64,000 bases of DNA from Thermodesulfobium acidiphilum (GCF_003057965.1 NZ_CP020921.1:243501-307500), one strand, 5' to 3'. Positions 43,952 to 53,457 are shown, numbered from the stretch's first letter. Notes: a model not told the origin generated them from the letters alone. Numbers and translations are program-made.

Positions 43952-43980
43952 TTTTACTTTTTTAAAAAATATGTTATACT
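43952..43980 (+). promoter_or_regulatory. Candidate promoter of the repeat-protein gene
   Basis: TTTTAC (43952-43957), 17 bp, TATACT (43975-43980), 66 bases before the ATG at 44047. The area between the transposase relic and this promoter is AT-rich with nothing else recognisable. Confidence 0.45.
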
Positions 43981-44046
43981 AACTTCGATTATTTTTAAAT
44001 ACAAAATTTTATAAATTTAATCGCCCGCTTGAAAGGGGGTAGTTTA

Positions 44047-44841
44047 ATGAAAATTTGCACCAAATTGGCAGCGGTTTTAACTGTCCTTTTATTCTTTTTT
44101 CCAGTTTCTGCCGGTGCAAAAAGCCTGGATAGTGCAAAAAATCCTTTTTTATCTAAGGAAGCATTTGTGAAACAAAATAGTGCTGAGGGAGCAAATTCTA
44201 CAATACTGCCATCGTCATCGGGATCTTATAGTACTTCTTTTAAGGAATTATCTCCTGATGAAAATTCTACATCTAATCTTGCAACTACCTTTGGTGCTGC
44301 TATGGTTCAGAGAAATATCGAGAAGACCCTTTCTGCTGCTAATGGTTTTTTGGAGGCAGGAGATACAGAGGATGCGTGGAACGCTTATACCTATGCTATG
44401 GGTCTTGCCATTTCTCAAAGAAACGTTCAGGCATTAGTTATGGTGGGAGACGGTTTTAGGAAGTTGGGCAGCAATTCTGATGCAAAAAAGGCCTACACTA
44501 TCGCTTTTGCTTTTGCCAAAATGCAAAGGTCATTGGATGGATGTATATTGGCGGGCGACGGCTTCAGGTCTTTAGGAGACAAAGAAGACTCCTGGAATGC
44601 TTACAATTACGCGTTTGGACTTGCTATGAAATTTAGATCTGCATCTGGGGCAATTAAAGCAGGAGATGGTTTCAAGAATGTAGGTTCTAAGGCTGATGCG
44701 TGGACTGCTTATAATTATGCCTTTTCCGTTGCGCTTAGTGAAGGAAACAAAGAAGATCTAATTAAAGCAGGAGATGGCTTCAAATCAATTGGTGCAAGAT
44801 CAGACGCTGAAAACGCCTTTAATTTTGCAAACAACCTATAA
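44047..44841 (+). CDS. Secreted protein with 36-residue helical repeats
   Basis: The 264-residue protein has a signal peptide (cleavage near SAGA-K, residue 24). A Ser-rich linker of about 65 residues follows, then 4.7 tandem repeats of 36 residues (44332-44838). Each repeat follows the plan AGDGFxxLGxxxDAWxAYxYAFxLAxxxR, two helices similar to TPR/HEAT. No family name comes to mind. The region just before repeat 1 looks like half a repeat. The ATG follows AAAGGGGGT; the frame extends to 44029. An NlpC/P60 hydrolase gene follows 100 nt on. It may be a structural or scaffold protein outside the cell. Confidence 0.7.
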   Translation: MKICTKLAAVLTVLLFFFPVSAGAKSLDSAKNPFLSKEAFVKQNSAEGANSTILPSSSGSYSTSFKELSPDENSTSNLATTFGAAMVQRNIEKTLSAANGFLEAGDTEDAWNAYTYAMGLAISQRNVQALVMVGDGFRKLGSNSDAKKAYTIAFAFAKMQRSLDGCILAGDGFRSLGDKEDSWNAYNYAFGLAMKFRSASGAIKAGDGFKNVGSKADAWTAYNYAFSVALSEGNKEDLIKAGDGFKSIGARSDAENAFNFANNL

Positions 44842-44942
44842 CCTTTAGAGTAAAAGGCGGTTCTGGATAAAGAATAAGGGGATAGAGCAGGGGATTTCCT
44901 TCCTTAGCTCGTGTTTTAAACCAGGAAAGGAGGAAAGAATGG

Positions 44943-45401
44943 TTGAAGGGTAGATGGGTTTGTGTTTGGCTTTTGGCAATTTTAATTTTTACGTGTGCTC
45001 TGTTCACACAAAATGCTTATGCAAATAACCAGGATTTAAGACAGGAGATTGTAAGAACGGCTTTGCATCTAAAAGGGGTATCCTACAGATGGGGAGGAAC
45101 AACGCCGGCAGGTTTTGATTGTTCTGGATTTGTGCAGTATGTTTATAGAGTTAACGGTATAAGCATCCCAAGAGATGCAGATTCTCAGTATTATGACGGT
45201 ACTAAAGTTTCAACGTCGAACCTTAAACCTGGAGATTTGGTTTTCTTCCAAACTTATGAGAGTGGCCCAAGTCATGTGGGCATCTATATTGGCGATAATC
45301 GCTTTATTCACGCTGCATATCACGGCGGAATAATGATTGATTCCTTAAGTGAACCATATTATGCTGAGAGGTATTTAGGGGCAAGAACTTATATTGAGTG
45401 A
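44943..45401 (+). CDS. NlpC/P60-family cell wall peptidase
   Basis: The 152-residue protein has an N-terminal signal sequence or anchor (about 1-27, ending NAYA). The NlpC/P60 domain has RWGGTTPAGFDCSGFVQYVYR (catalytic Cys), HVGIYIG (His) and FIHAAYHGG. It cleaves D-Glu-diaminopimelate bonds in peptidoglycan stem peptides. It starts with TTG eight bases after AAGGAGG. The 100-nt leader can form hairpins, but I could not match a known riboswitch. The next gene overlaps its end. Confidence 0.88.
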   Translation: MKGRWVCVWLLAILIFTCALFTQNAYANNQDLRQEIVRTALHLKGVSYRWGGTTPAGFDCSGFVQYVYRVNGISIPRDADSQYYDGTKVSTSNLKPGDLVFFQTYESGPSHVGIYIGDNRFIHAAYHGGIMIDSLSEPYYAERYLGARTYIE

Positions 45402-45966
45402 GAACATATTTGTGATATTTAACGGTAGCCCAAAGGCAGGGGGAAATACTGATTTTCTGATAGATAGATTTACGACATTTTTGGGAGAAAGAGATGTTGT
45501 AAAATTTGTTCTCAGAGAGATGAATATTTCCCCCTGCAGGGGTTGTGAGATGTGTTCAATAAGCGGTAGATGTGTGATTAAAGATGATATGTATGATATT
45601 TATAAAAAGATTGAAAATTGTAAATCTTTTTTATTCTTTTCCCCAATATTCTTCGGTGGAGTAACTTCGACTTTAAAATCTGTGATAGATAGGTGTCAGC
45701 CTTTTTGGGCAAGAAAAAACATTCTAGGTAAAAAATTTGAGAATAATAATAGAAGAGGGCTTATAGCCCTTATAGGCGCCACATCTTTTTTAAAGGGCTA
45801 CGAATGTGCTGCCCTTACTGTGAAATGGCTTTTTAACGTAATAGACGTAGCAGAAAACAGGACATTATATTATATGAATATTGAAAGACATAGCGATTTT
45901 TTGAATTATAATATTGATAATGACATTTATAAAACAATTGAATTTTTTGGGGAGAGTGAAGAATGA
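45394..45966 (+). CDS. NADPH-dependent FMN reductase / flavodoxin-like protein
   Basis: The 190-residue protein has NGSPKAGGNTDFLID, the FMN-phosphate loop of the flavodoxin-like FMN reductase/iron-sulfur flavoprotein group. PCRGCEMCSISGRCVIKDDM follows, a cysteine pattern that could hold an iron-sulfur cluster. SPIFFGGVTSTLKSVIDR is the third characteristic block. It may act in electron transfer or as a quinone reductase. The start TTG overlaps the NlpC/P60 stop. Confidence 0.8.
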   Translation: MSENIFVIFNGSPKAGGNTDFLIDRFTTFLGERDVVKFVLREMNISPCRGCEMCSISGRCVIKDDMYDIYKKIENCKSFLFFSPIFFGGVTSTLKSVIDRCQPFWARKNILGKKFENNNRRGLIALIGATSFLKGYECAALTVKWLFNVIDVAENRTLYYMNIERHSDFLNYNIDNDIYKTIEFFGESEE

Positions 45967-47339
45967 AGGTAGCTGTGCTCGCTGGAGGTGTTGGAAGTAG
46001 GCTTTGGCCCCTGAGTAGGGAGAGATACCCAAAGCAGCTGATATCACTTACAGGTGACAAATCTTTGCTACAAAATACCGTAGATAGATTGCTCCCACTA
46101 TGTGACAATCACATTTTGATTGTTGGAATTGATGCTCATAAGGAAGATCTGGAATGGCAGCTTAGCTCTAATGGTGATTCCAGGATAAAATATAACATTT
46201 TGCTTGAGCCTTATCCAAGAAACACTTACGCAGCCTGTCTTTATCTTACTCTATATTTTGAGAAACAGGGAGTGAAGGAACCTATTTTGGTAGTTCCTGC
46301 CGATCACATGATATCAAATGAAGAGCTTTTTTATGAAGTTGCTAAGGATGCAGAGAAATTAGCTGAAAAGGGTTATATAGTAACTTTTGGTATAAAGCCC
46401 TCCTTTGCTTCTACTGGTTTTGGGTATATTTTAAAGGGTGAAAAGATAGAAGGATCAAATGGCTTTAGGATTTCAAAATTTGAAGAAAAGCCCTCTTTAG
46501 AGAGAGCTAAAATGTATGTTAGAGATGAGAACTATCTGTGGAATTCAGGGATGTTTATGTGGAAGCCTGAAGTATTCTTATCAGAGGTTAAAAGACTGGA
46601 TTTTGAGACATACGAGAAGGTAAGAGGCCTGTTTGATGACAAATTTGAAAGAGATCCTGAAAAGATTTATTCTTCTTTGCCCTCAATCCCTGTAGACAAG
46701 GCGGTAATGGAGAAGTCTAAGCTGGGTGTGGTGATCCCATCCGGGTTTGAGTGGAGTGATTTGGGGAGTTGGGACTCGCTGTATGACGTTGCTAGAAAGA
46801 ATAAAGATGGAAATGTTACTACAGGAGACGTGCTTGCGCTACATTGCAAGAACTCCTTTATGTATAGTACCGGCAAACTTATGGTCGGGATAGATCTGGA
46901 AGATTTAATAGTTGTTGATGCTGATGATGCAATTTTGGTCTGTAAAAGAGGTAGCTCACAATACGTAAAGGACGCTTTTGACGCTCTTAAAGAACAAGGT
47001 AGAGAAGAGAGCCAGATCCACAGAACCGTTTATAGATTTTGGGGTCAAAAAACCCTCATAAGCAGGGGAGATAGTTTTTTAATCTATCAGGTACTTCTTC
47101 TTCCAAAGAAGGAGATACTACTTCAATTGCATCATCACAGGTCTGAAAACTGGATAATACTTTCAGGTGCCGTAGAAATAGAAAAGGATGGAAAGAAAGG
47201 TTTCTATCACAGAGGAGATAGTATCTTGATACCAAAATCCACACCTCACAAGATATCAAATCCTGGCAAAATAAGCGCTCAAATATTGGAGATATGGCAG
47301 GGAGAATACTTAGAGGAAGACGACGTCGAATATCTATAA
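45963..47339 (+). CDS. manC: Bifunctional mannose-1-phosphate guanylyltransferase / mannose-6-phosphate isomerase
   Basis: The 458-residue protein has the nucleotidyltransferase opening LAGGVGSRLWPLSRERYPKQL and the sugar-binding FEEKP. A C-terminal cupin (LHHHRSENWIILSGA, GDSILIPKSTPHKISNPG) provides isomerase activity of type II PMI/ManC. It makes GDP-mannose for surface polysaccharides. It overlaps the FMN reductase by 4 nt and precedes an O-antigen ligase-like gene, consistent with polymer synthesis. The SD GGGGAG precedes the ATG. Confidence 0.92.
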   Translation: MKVAVLAGGVGSRLWPLSRERYPKQLISLTGDKSLLQNTVDRLLPLCDNHILIVGIDAHKEDLEWQLSSNGDSRIKYNILLEPYPRNTYAACLYLTLYFEKQGVKEPILVVPADHMISNEELFYEVAKDAEKLAEKGYIVTFGIKPSFASTGFGYILKGEKIEGSNGFRISKFEEKPSLERAKMYVRDENYLWNSGMFMWKPEVFLSEVKRLDFETYEKVRGLFDDKFERDPEKIYSSLPSIPVDKAVMEKSKLGVVIPSGFEWSDLGSWDSLYDVARKNKDGNVTTGDVLALHCKNSFMYSTGKLMVGIDLEDLIVVDADDAILVCKRGSSQYVKDAFDALKEQGREESQIHRTVYRFWGQKTLISRGDSFLIYQVLLLPKKEILLQLHHHRSENWIILSGAVEIEKDGKKGFYHRGDSILIPKSTPHKISNPGKISAQILEIWQGEYLEEDDVEYL

Positions 47340-47385
47340 TTTTGAGTCAAAATTTAATAAACCTTCTTCTGACAAAATAGTTCTT

Positions 47386-49281
47386 TTGCTTTCTTTAGTA
47401 ATTTTCATTTATCCAGTGGTAATTTTTTACCCATGGAACATAACTCAGTCCTTTTCTGTGCCGAAATTGGTTCTAATTTCTTTATTTTGTACCTTTTTTT
47501 CTTTATACTCTATAAAAAGAGTCAAAGGCGTTCCTGTGATAACATTTTTTCTGATTTTGTTTTTCATACTTTCTCTTTTACTTTCAGTTTTTATAGCTCC
47601 TTCTAAGGTTTATGCTATTTTAGGACAGAGTGCGAGACTTACAGGATTACTTTTTTACCTGATTTTCTTCAGTTTTGTCTGGCTTATTGTCCAACAGAGA
47701 TTTAAAGAGAAGGACTTGTTTAAAATATTTTTCAGTATCGTTTTATCTTCTATAATCCCTCTCCTATACGGTTTATGCGAGTATTCTAATTTTGATTTTC
47801 TAAACCTTGAAGGTTATCCAGGTAGGCTTTCTACCTTTTTTGGGCAACCAAATGATTATGCAGTATTTTTATCTGTTATTTGTCTTTCGACTTTTTGTTT
47901 TATTTACATTTATAAAAGATTTATCCCTTTGTTTTGTGTAATTTTTGTAATATCGTTTTTTGAGCTTTTATTGACATATTCAAGGGCTAATATTTTTGGA
48001 TTTTTTATGTTGTTTTTTGTACTTTTGTTCCTTTTAAATAAAGAGATTTTAAGCTCTAAAAGAGTAAGTGCACTTTTAGCTATTGGGATTCTTATTTCTA
48101 TAGCATTGTTTTTTGCTACTCCTTATACGAATCCTGGCTGGTATGAAATGGGATTTAGCAGGCAGGTTGGGCGTGTAGAGGACGAATCTCTTTCTCAAAG
48201 AATTACAATGTGGAAGGCGTCAATAGATATGTTTTTAGAAAAGCCTCTTACAGGGTATGGTCTCGCAAATTATTATCCTATCTCGTCTAGATTTTTTGAT
48301 ATGTCAAATAGCTTTTTTCACTGGAGTACGAAAAATATGACTTTTGTTGATGTTCCTCACAACGAGTTTCTGGAATTCTTGGCACTGGGTGGAATTCCAT
48401 TATTTGTTTCATTTACAATTCTAATAATTTTTGCACTCTATGGGAATTATCTTTCTGTTTACGAGAACAAATTGAATCTGATAGCGCTTTTTGGGTTTTG
48501 TGCTACTCTAATTTATCTTTTTTTTAACTTTTTTGTATTAAGCGTATCGCTTCTTTTCTTCCTCTTTCTGGCTCTTGGGCTTACGAATTTGCCCTTTAAA
48601 GGAAAAGAGATTAGGTTAGACATCTTTCCTTTGGTTATTTCTGTAGCTTGTTTCTCTCTTTTTTTGTATATGGGCGTTTATTATAACATCGATAATGGAA
48701 TCTATAAGATAAAGAACAATTTCCAAAAGGTTATAATGGGTACAAATGCATTATCCTTTTACCCATATGATTATTACTCTTATCCTGCCCTTGACGATAA
48801 ATATCTTCTCATTGCTAAAAGTTTGCCTAAATCAGATGAAGCTATAAGATTTGAGATGGCCAGTTCTATAGAAAGAACATCTTTTTTAGGTTTAAGCCTG
48901 TTTCCAAACGATCCCGTCTTGTATTATTATTTAGGAGAGGCATATAAGCTAAAGAGAAATTATCCTGAGGCTAAGTTATACTTTTTGAAATCTCTCGAAT
49001 TTCATCCCTTTTTCGAAGAACCGATAATAGGCTTGCTTGATATATCATGCACATATGAAGGCTGTAGAAATTCTTTTAAGTATGCCAAGCTCTTATACGA
49101 GACGAGCCCGGATTCTCTTTTGACATTAGTTACTCTGGTAAACTACAATATTCGTATGCATCAATATAACGATGCAAAAATATTTTTACGCGATATAGAA
49201 GATCTTTACCCTGCGAATCCCATTATATATGTTTTCAAAGAGTTTTTTATGAAAAATACTTCTTCAAAAGTTTTTTCGTAA
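47386..49281 (+). CDS. O-antigen ligase/polymerase-like membrane protein with TPR region
   Basis: The 631-residue protein has about 12 membrane segments and the Wzy_C-type GRLSTFFGQPNDYAVFLS and VPHNEFLEFLALGG motifs. A C-terminal region of about 150 residues resembles TPR repeats (YYLGEAYKLKRNYPEAKLYF). It probably ligates or polymerises a lipid-linked glycan. The TTG 47386 has no SD and cuts into the first helix. The frame stays open upstream (SKFNKPSSDKIVLLL) but offers no standard start. Its last 35 nt overlap the convergent MtaD-like gene. Confidence 0.76.
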   Translation: MLSLVIFIYPVVIFYPWNITQSFSVPKLVLISLFCTFFSLYSIKRVKGVPVITFFLILFFILSLLLSVFIAPSKVYAILGQSARLTGLLFYLIFFSFVWLIVQQRFKEKDLFKIFFSIVLSSIIPLLYGLCEYSNFDFLNLEGYPGRLSTFFGQPNDYAVFLSVICLSTFCFIYIYKRFIPLFCVIFVISFFELLLTYSRANIFGFFMLFFVLLFLLNKEILSSKRVSALLAIGILISIALFFATPYTNPGWYEMGFSRQVGRVEDESLSQRITMWKASIDMFLEKPLTGYGLANYYPISSRFFDMSNSFFHWSTKNMTFVDVPHNEFLEFLALGGIPLFVSFTILIIFALYGNYLSVYENKLNLIALFGFCATLIYLFFNFFVLSVSLLFFLFLALGLTNLPFKGKEIRLDIFPLVISVACFSLFLYMGVYYNIDNGIYKIKNNFQKVIMGTNALSFYPYDYYSYPALDDKYLLIAKSLPKSDEAIRFEMASSIERTSFLGLSLFPNDPVLYYYLGEAYKLKRNYPEAKLYFLKSLEFHPFFEEPIIGLLDISCTYEGCRNSFKYAKLLYETSPDSLLTLVTLVNYNIRMHQYNDAKIFLRDIEDLYPANPIIYVFKEFFMKNTSSKVFS

Positions 49282-50527
49282 GCTTTATTATCTTTTCTTT
49301 ATCGAACTGTTCTATTTTATTTTTTATTATCCATCTGCCGTTTACGCAAACGCTCAATATGCAGTCAGGCGTAGCACTATAAACCAGATCGCTTACAGGG
49401 TTGTGTCCTGGAATCATTGATGGGTTTTCCCTATCTATCACAAGAAAATCAGCTTTCTTGCCTACTTCGATACTGCCAATATCATCTTTAAATATTGCCC
49501 TTGCGCCCATTGAGGTAGCCATCTGAAGCGCATCAAGAGCTTTTAGGGTTTGAGGATTTTTGCTGAATATTTTTTGAAGCTTGAGAGCAAAATCCATTTC
49601 CCCAAAAATATTGAGGTTGTTATTGCTTGCTGCTCCGTCTGTGCCAAGAGCTACGTTTACTCCAGACTCAAGGAGTTTTGGCACAGGGCATATGCCGCTA
49701 GCCAATTTTGCGTTGCTCTCAGGACAGTGTGCTACACTAACATTGTGATTTTTTAGAATAGAGATATCCATATCGGTTAAATAATTTGCATGGGCAACAA
49801 AGGTTTTTGCCCTGAAAACCTCTAGTTTTTCAAGATATTTTGTTGGGGTTAGATTTTTTTCTCTTTGCATGTCTAAAAATTCTTTTTCAGATTCAGATAA
49901 GTGAATGTGAAGAGGAATATTTTCTTCTAAAGCTATTTGTGTTAATTCCCTTAATAGTTCGTCTGAACAAGTATATGGGGCATGTGGTGTGACAATAGGA
50001 GATATCAGATCGCTATCTTTGTATTTTTCTATCAGCTTTTTTGTATTTTCTATTCCCTGTTTTTGGCCCTTTGCATGAGGGGTGGGAACGCTTAGCACTC
50101 CCTCTCCAATTAGAGCTCTTAGCCCAATTTCTTCAGCTGCGCTTGCTACCATATCTTCGTAAAAATACATATCTACAAATGTGGTAATGCCATTCTTTGC
50201 CATTTCATAACAGGCAATGAGAGCTCCTAAGTAAACAGTTTCAGGATTTATGATTTGTGCTTCTTTTGGCCATATGTAATTGGTAAGCCAGTCTATTAAA
50301 GTCAGGTCATCCGCATAGCTTCTAAGAAGGGTCATGGCAGCGTGAGTATGTGCGTTTATAAGGCCTGGAATTACTAAATTGTCATTCAAATTTACTTTTT
50401 GAAGACAATCTTTATTCACGTTTATGCCGGCTATTGTGCCGTTTGAAATATATATGTTTGAGCCTTCTAAAACTTTTCCTGATTTTACATCCAGTATTGA
50501 TGCGTTTTCTATTAATAGATCGTTCAT
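49247..50527 (-). CDS. MtaD-like amidohydrolase (MTA/SAH or aminofutalosine deaminase)
   Basis: The 426-residue amidohydrolase has GLINAHTHAAM, the PHAPYTC, LHIHLSE and ALGTDGAASNNN metal-site and substrate segments of the SsnA/MtaD subgroup. Family members deaminate 5'-methylthioadenosine and S-adenosylhomocysteine, and some deaminate 6-aminodeoxyfutalosine. Since mqnE in this genome produces that compound, the latter is a plausible extra role. ATG has AGGAGGT upstream. It is convergent with the membrane protein, overlapping 35 nt. Confidence 0.85.
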   Translation of the reverse strand: MNDLLIENASILDVKSGKVLEGSNIYISNGTIAGINVNKDCLQKVNLNDNLVIPGLINAHTHAAMTLLRSYADDLTLIDWLTNYIWPKEAQIINPETVYLGALIACYEMAKNGITTFVDMYFYEDMVASAAEEIGLRALIGEGVLSVPTPHAKGQKQGIENTKKLIEKYKDSDLISPIVTPHAPYTCSDELLRELTQIALEENIPLHIHLSESEKEFLDMQREKNLTPTKYLEKLEVFRAKTFVAHANYLTDMDISILKNHNVSVAHCPESNAKLASGICPVPKLLESGVNVALGTDGAASNNNLNIFGEMDFALKLQKIFSKNPQTLKALDALQMATSMGARAIFKDDIGSIEVGKKADFLVIDRENPSMIPGHNPVSDLVYSATPDCILSVCVNGRWIIKNKIEQFDKEKIIKLTKKLLKKYFS

Positions 50528-50650
50528 AATACCTCCTGTTATTTTATCAGATTATATTATATAATTTTTACAATAAATTAAGGGAAATATATTTAATTTA
50601 AAGTTTTGGGGATATTTTAGTATATAATAACAATAAATACTTTTAAGCTG

Positions 50651-52390
50651 GTGAGGGCTTTGACGGTAGAGAGTGCAAAAAGACCTAAAGAAGCGAAAAT
50701 AATTGCTAAACTTTTTGATGATGGCCTTTTAACAGAAGAAGCTGTAAATGACGTGTTCTATGAACTGGAGACTTCTGATATGCCATTGCTTGATGTTCTT
50801 GAAAATAAAGGACTTTTGACACAACAGATCGTTCAGAAGTTAGAGAATATCTACGGCTTTAAGATAATAAGGATTCAGGAGACTCCATTAGACGAGAAGG
50901 CCTTGCAACTTTTGTCATCTGATTTTATAAAACAAAGAAAAATTTTGCCCCTTGCACTAAAAGGAAATAACCTTTTACTTGGTATGGTAAATCCGCAGGA
51001 TCTTTCTACAATCGATGACGTTCGTATGATTACAAAGACACAGGTTGAACCCGCTATAATTCTTGCAAGTGATTTTTCCAGATATATCTCCGGGGAGATA
51101 AGCTTTAAGAAGAAAGAAGAGACGATCTTTGGTAAGGAGTCTGATGCTGAAGCGCACAGCTATTATTCTGAGCCCCAGCTTCAAAAAGAGTCCCTTATTT
51201 ATACCGAAGAAGATTCGGTGATAAATCTGGTAGATACAATTGTAGAGGAGGCAGTTCTAAAGAGGGCTTCTGACGTTCATATTGAGCCATACGAAGACAA
51301 AATTGTTTTAAGATATAGGATTGATGGTTCTCTATTAAAGATATCTGAATTTCCAAAGTCAATTGGGCCTGCCATAGTCTCAAGGATAAAAATACTCTCA
51401 AGCCTTGATATATCTGAGAGAAGAAGACCTCAAGATGGCAGGATGCACCTGAACGTCGCAAACAAAGAGATAGACATGAGGGTATCAATTATGCCCTGTA
51501 CTCAGGGCGAGAAGGTTGTGCTTAGAATATTTGACAAAAAGGCAGTTGCAATGGACCTGGAGGCATTGGGATTTCCTGAAAGGGAGCTAAAGACTTTTAA
51601 GCAAATATTACAAAAGCCTTATGGCATAATATTTGTAACTGGTCCTACTGGCTCAGGAAAGTCTACTACGCTCTACTCCGCTCTTAGCCTTCTTAACAGA
51701 GAAGATGTTAACATATTGACCGCTGAAGATCCTGTGGAATTTTATATTCCTGGTATAACCCAGTCACAAGTAAACCCTCAGATAAACCTTACCTTTGCAA
51801 CTTTATTAAGATCTTTTTTAAGGCAGGATCCTGACATTATAATGGTTGGTGAGATCAGAGATTCTGAAACTGCAGAAATAGCCGTTAGGGCTGCAATGAC
51901 AGGGCATCTTGTTCTTAGCACTCTCCACACAAATGACGCTGCCAGCGCATTTCCAAGGCTTATGGATATGGATGTAGAGCCTTTTTTGCTTGCATCCAGC
52001 ACCCTTTGTATTCTAGCACAAAGGCTTGTAAGAAAAGTTTGTGCTGAATGTGTAAGAGAGGTACCGATGCCAGAGGATATGAAGATAGCCCTGGGGATAT
52101 CTCCTGGGGGTTTCGGCTTTGGCCCTGTTGGAGAGGTTACATATTTTGAAGGAACAGGCTGCAGTGCTTGTTTTGGAACGGGATACAAGGGCAGGATTGT
52201 TGTACCCGAGCTTTTGGTGGTAAACGATGAGGTAAGATCTCTTGTTATGTCTAGGGCCCCTTCTAAAGAGATAAAGAGTGCAGCCATTAGGGGAGGTATG
52301 AGAACAATGAGGGAGAATGGAGTGGATCTAATATTTAGGGGGATTACCACGCCTCAGGAAATTGTGAAGAAGATATTTACTGAAGAGTAG
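50651..52390 (+). CDS. pilB: Type IV pilus assembly ATPase PilB
   Basis: The 579-residue GspE/PilB ATPase has an N-terminal MshEN-type domain (about 1-150), then TGPTGSGKSTTLYSAL (Walker A), LRQDPDIIMVGEIRD (Asp and Walker B boxes) and HLVLSTLHTNDA. A zinc finger CAEC ... CSAC precedes the C-terminus. It drives pilus extension. GTG 50651 has no SD; TTG 50660 follows GAGG only three bases away, so the start is uncertain. It heads pilB-pilT-pilC-pilA. Confidence 0.93.
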   Translation: MRALTVESAKRPKEAKIIAKLFDDGLLTEEAVNDVFYELETSDMPLLDVLENKGLLTQQIVQKLENIYGFKIIRIQETPLDEKALQLLSSDFIKQRKILPLALKGNNLLLGMVNPQDLSTIDDVRMITKTQVEPAIILASDFSRYISGEISFKKKEETIFGKESDAEAHSYYSEPQLQKESLIYTEEDSVINLVDTIVEEAVLKRASDVHIEPYEDKIVLRYRIDGSLLKISEFPKSIGPAIVSRIKILSSLDISERRRPQDGRMHLNVANKEIDMRVSIMPCTQGEKVVLRIFDKKAVAMDLEALGFPERELKTFKQILQKPYGIIFVTGPTGSGKSTTLYSALSLLNREDVNILTAEDPVEFYIPGITQSQVNPQINLTFATLLRSFLRQDPDIIMVGEIRDSETAEIAVRAAMTGHLVLSTLHTNDAASAFPRLMDMDVEPFLLASSTLCILAQRLVRKVCAECVREVPMPEDMKIALGISPGGFGFGPVGEVTYFEGTGCSACFGTGYKGRIVVPELLVVNDEVRSLVMSRAPSKEIKSAAIRGGMRTMRENGVDLIFRGITTPQEIVKKIFTEE

Positions 52391-52398
52391 GAGGGAAT

Positions 52399-53457
52399 AT
52401 GGAAATAACTGAAATTCTTGAAAAGGCCACTCAAATGAATGCGAGCGACATTCACATATCTGTGGGCATACCCCCTGTGATAAGAAGAGAGGGCAAGTTA
52501 ATAAAATTGGAAGAATATGGCAATATTACTCCAAAAATTGCATTTGAACTTATATTCTCTATGCTTTCAGACTATCAGAAAAAAAAGATAGAGGAAGAAT
52601 TGGATATTGACTTCTCCTACGGCATATCTGGAATAGGTAGATTCAGGGTAAACGTGTTTAAGCAAAGAGGCGTTTGGGGCGCAGCGCTCAGGCTGATACC
52701 ATGGGAGATCCCAAGTCTGGAAACTCTGGGACTTCCTCCTGTAATTGCTGAGTTTGCCAAGCTGGTAAGAGGCCTTGTGCTGGTAACTGGCCCTACTGGC
52801 TCAGGAAAGTCTACCACGCTTGCCTCCCTTATAAATATAATTAATAGAACAAGGGAGTCTCACATTATTACTATTGAAGACCCTATTGAATACCTTCACT
52901 CTCACAAGAAGTCTATAGTAGATCAAAGAGAAGTTGGAAACGACACCAAATCTTTTGCCAGAGCTGTCAGAGCATCTCTACGAGAGGACCCAGATGTAAT
53001 TTTGGTGGGTGAGATGAGAGACCTTGAAACAATAGCTGCTGCTATTACTGCTGCAGAGACGGGGCATTTGGTGTTTTCAACCCTTCATACGAACGATGCT
53101 CCACAAACTATAGACAGGATTATAGACGTATTTCCTACCAATCAACAGCAGCAAATAAGAACGCAGCTTTCAACAGCTCTTCAAGGAGTTGTATCTCAGG
53201 CTCTTTTGCCAAAGATTGGGGGCGGTAGAGTGGTAGCGACAGAGGTTATGATCGCGACTCCTGCTGTAAGAAACCTTATCAGGGAGGGTAAGACATCTCA
53301 ACTTTATAGTGTAATACAGACTTCTGGAAGATACGGCATGCAGCAATTAGATGCCTCTCTAAAAGACCTGGTACTTCGTGGCAAGGTAGCTTTTGAAGAT
53401 GCCTTTACAGTAGCAGTAAATAAGGAAGAGTTTATGCGCCTGGTTGGGAGATTGTAA
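52399..53457 (+). CDS. pilT: Type IV pilus retraction ATPase PilT
   Basis: The 352-residue protein has GPTGSGKSTTLASLI, LREDPDVILVGEMRD, HLVFSTLHTNDAPQTIDRII, and the PilT-specific AVRNLIREGKTSQLYSVIQT region. It depolymerises pili, powering twitching. SD GGAGGG precedes ATG; it lies 8 nt after pilB and its stop meets the pilC start. Confidence 0.94.
   Translation: MEITEILEKATQMNASDIHISVGIPPVIRREGKLIKLEEYGNITPKIAFELIFSMLSDYQKKKIEEELDIDFSYGISGIGRFRVNVFKQRGVWGAALRLIPWEIPSLETLGLPPVIAEFAKLVRGLVLVTGPTGSGKSTTLASLINIINRTRESHIITIEDPIEYLHSHKKSIVDQREVGNDTKSFARAVRASLREDPDVILVGEMRDLETIAAAITAAETGHLVFSTLHTNDAPQTIDRIIDVFPTNQQQQIRTQLSTALQGVVSQALLPKIGGGRVVATEVMIATPAVRNLIREGKTSQLYSVIQTSGRYGMQQLDASLKDLVLRGKVAFEDAFTVAVNKEEFMRLVGRL

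Noticed and set aside
44842-44942. Possible c-di-AMP (ydaO-type) riboswitch before the NlpC/P60 gene
   Set aside because: The gene context fits, but the leader is too short and lacks the conserved GGGGGACC and GGUGAAUC blocks. Only simple hairpins (GAGC/GCTC) are visible.
51778-52350. 190-codon minus-strand ORF inside pilB
   Set aside because: pilB Walker boxes and zinc finger are on the plus strand across the same bases; the ORF is a shadow.
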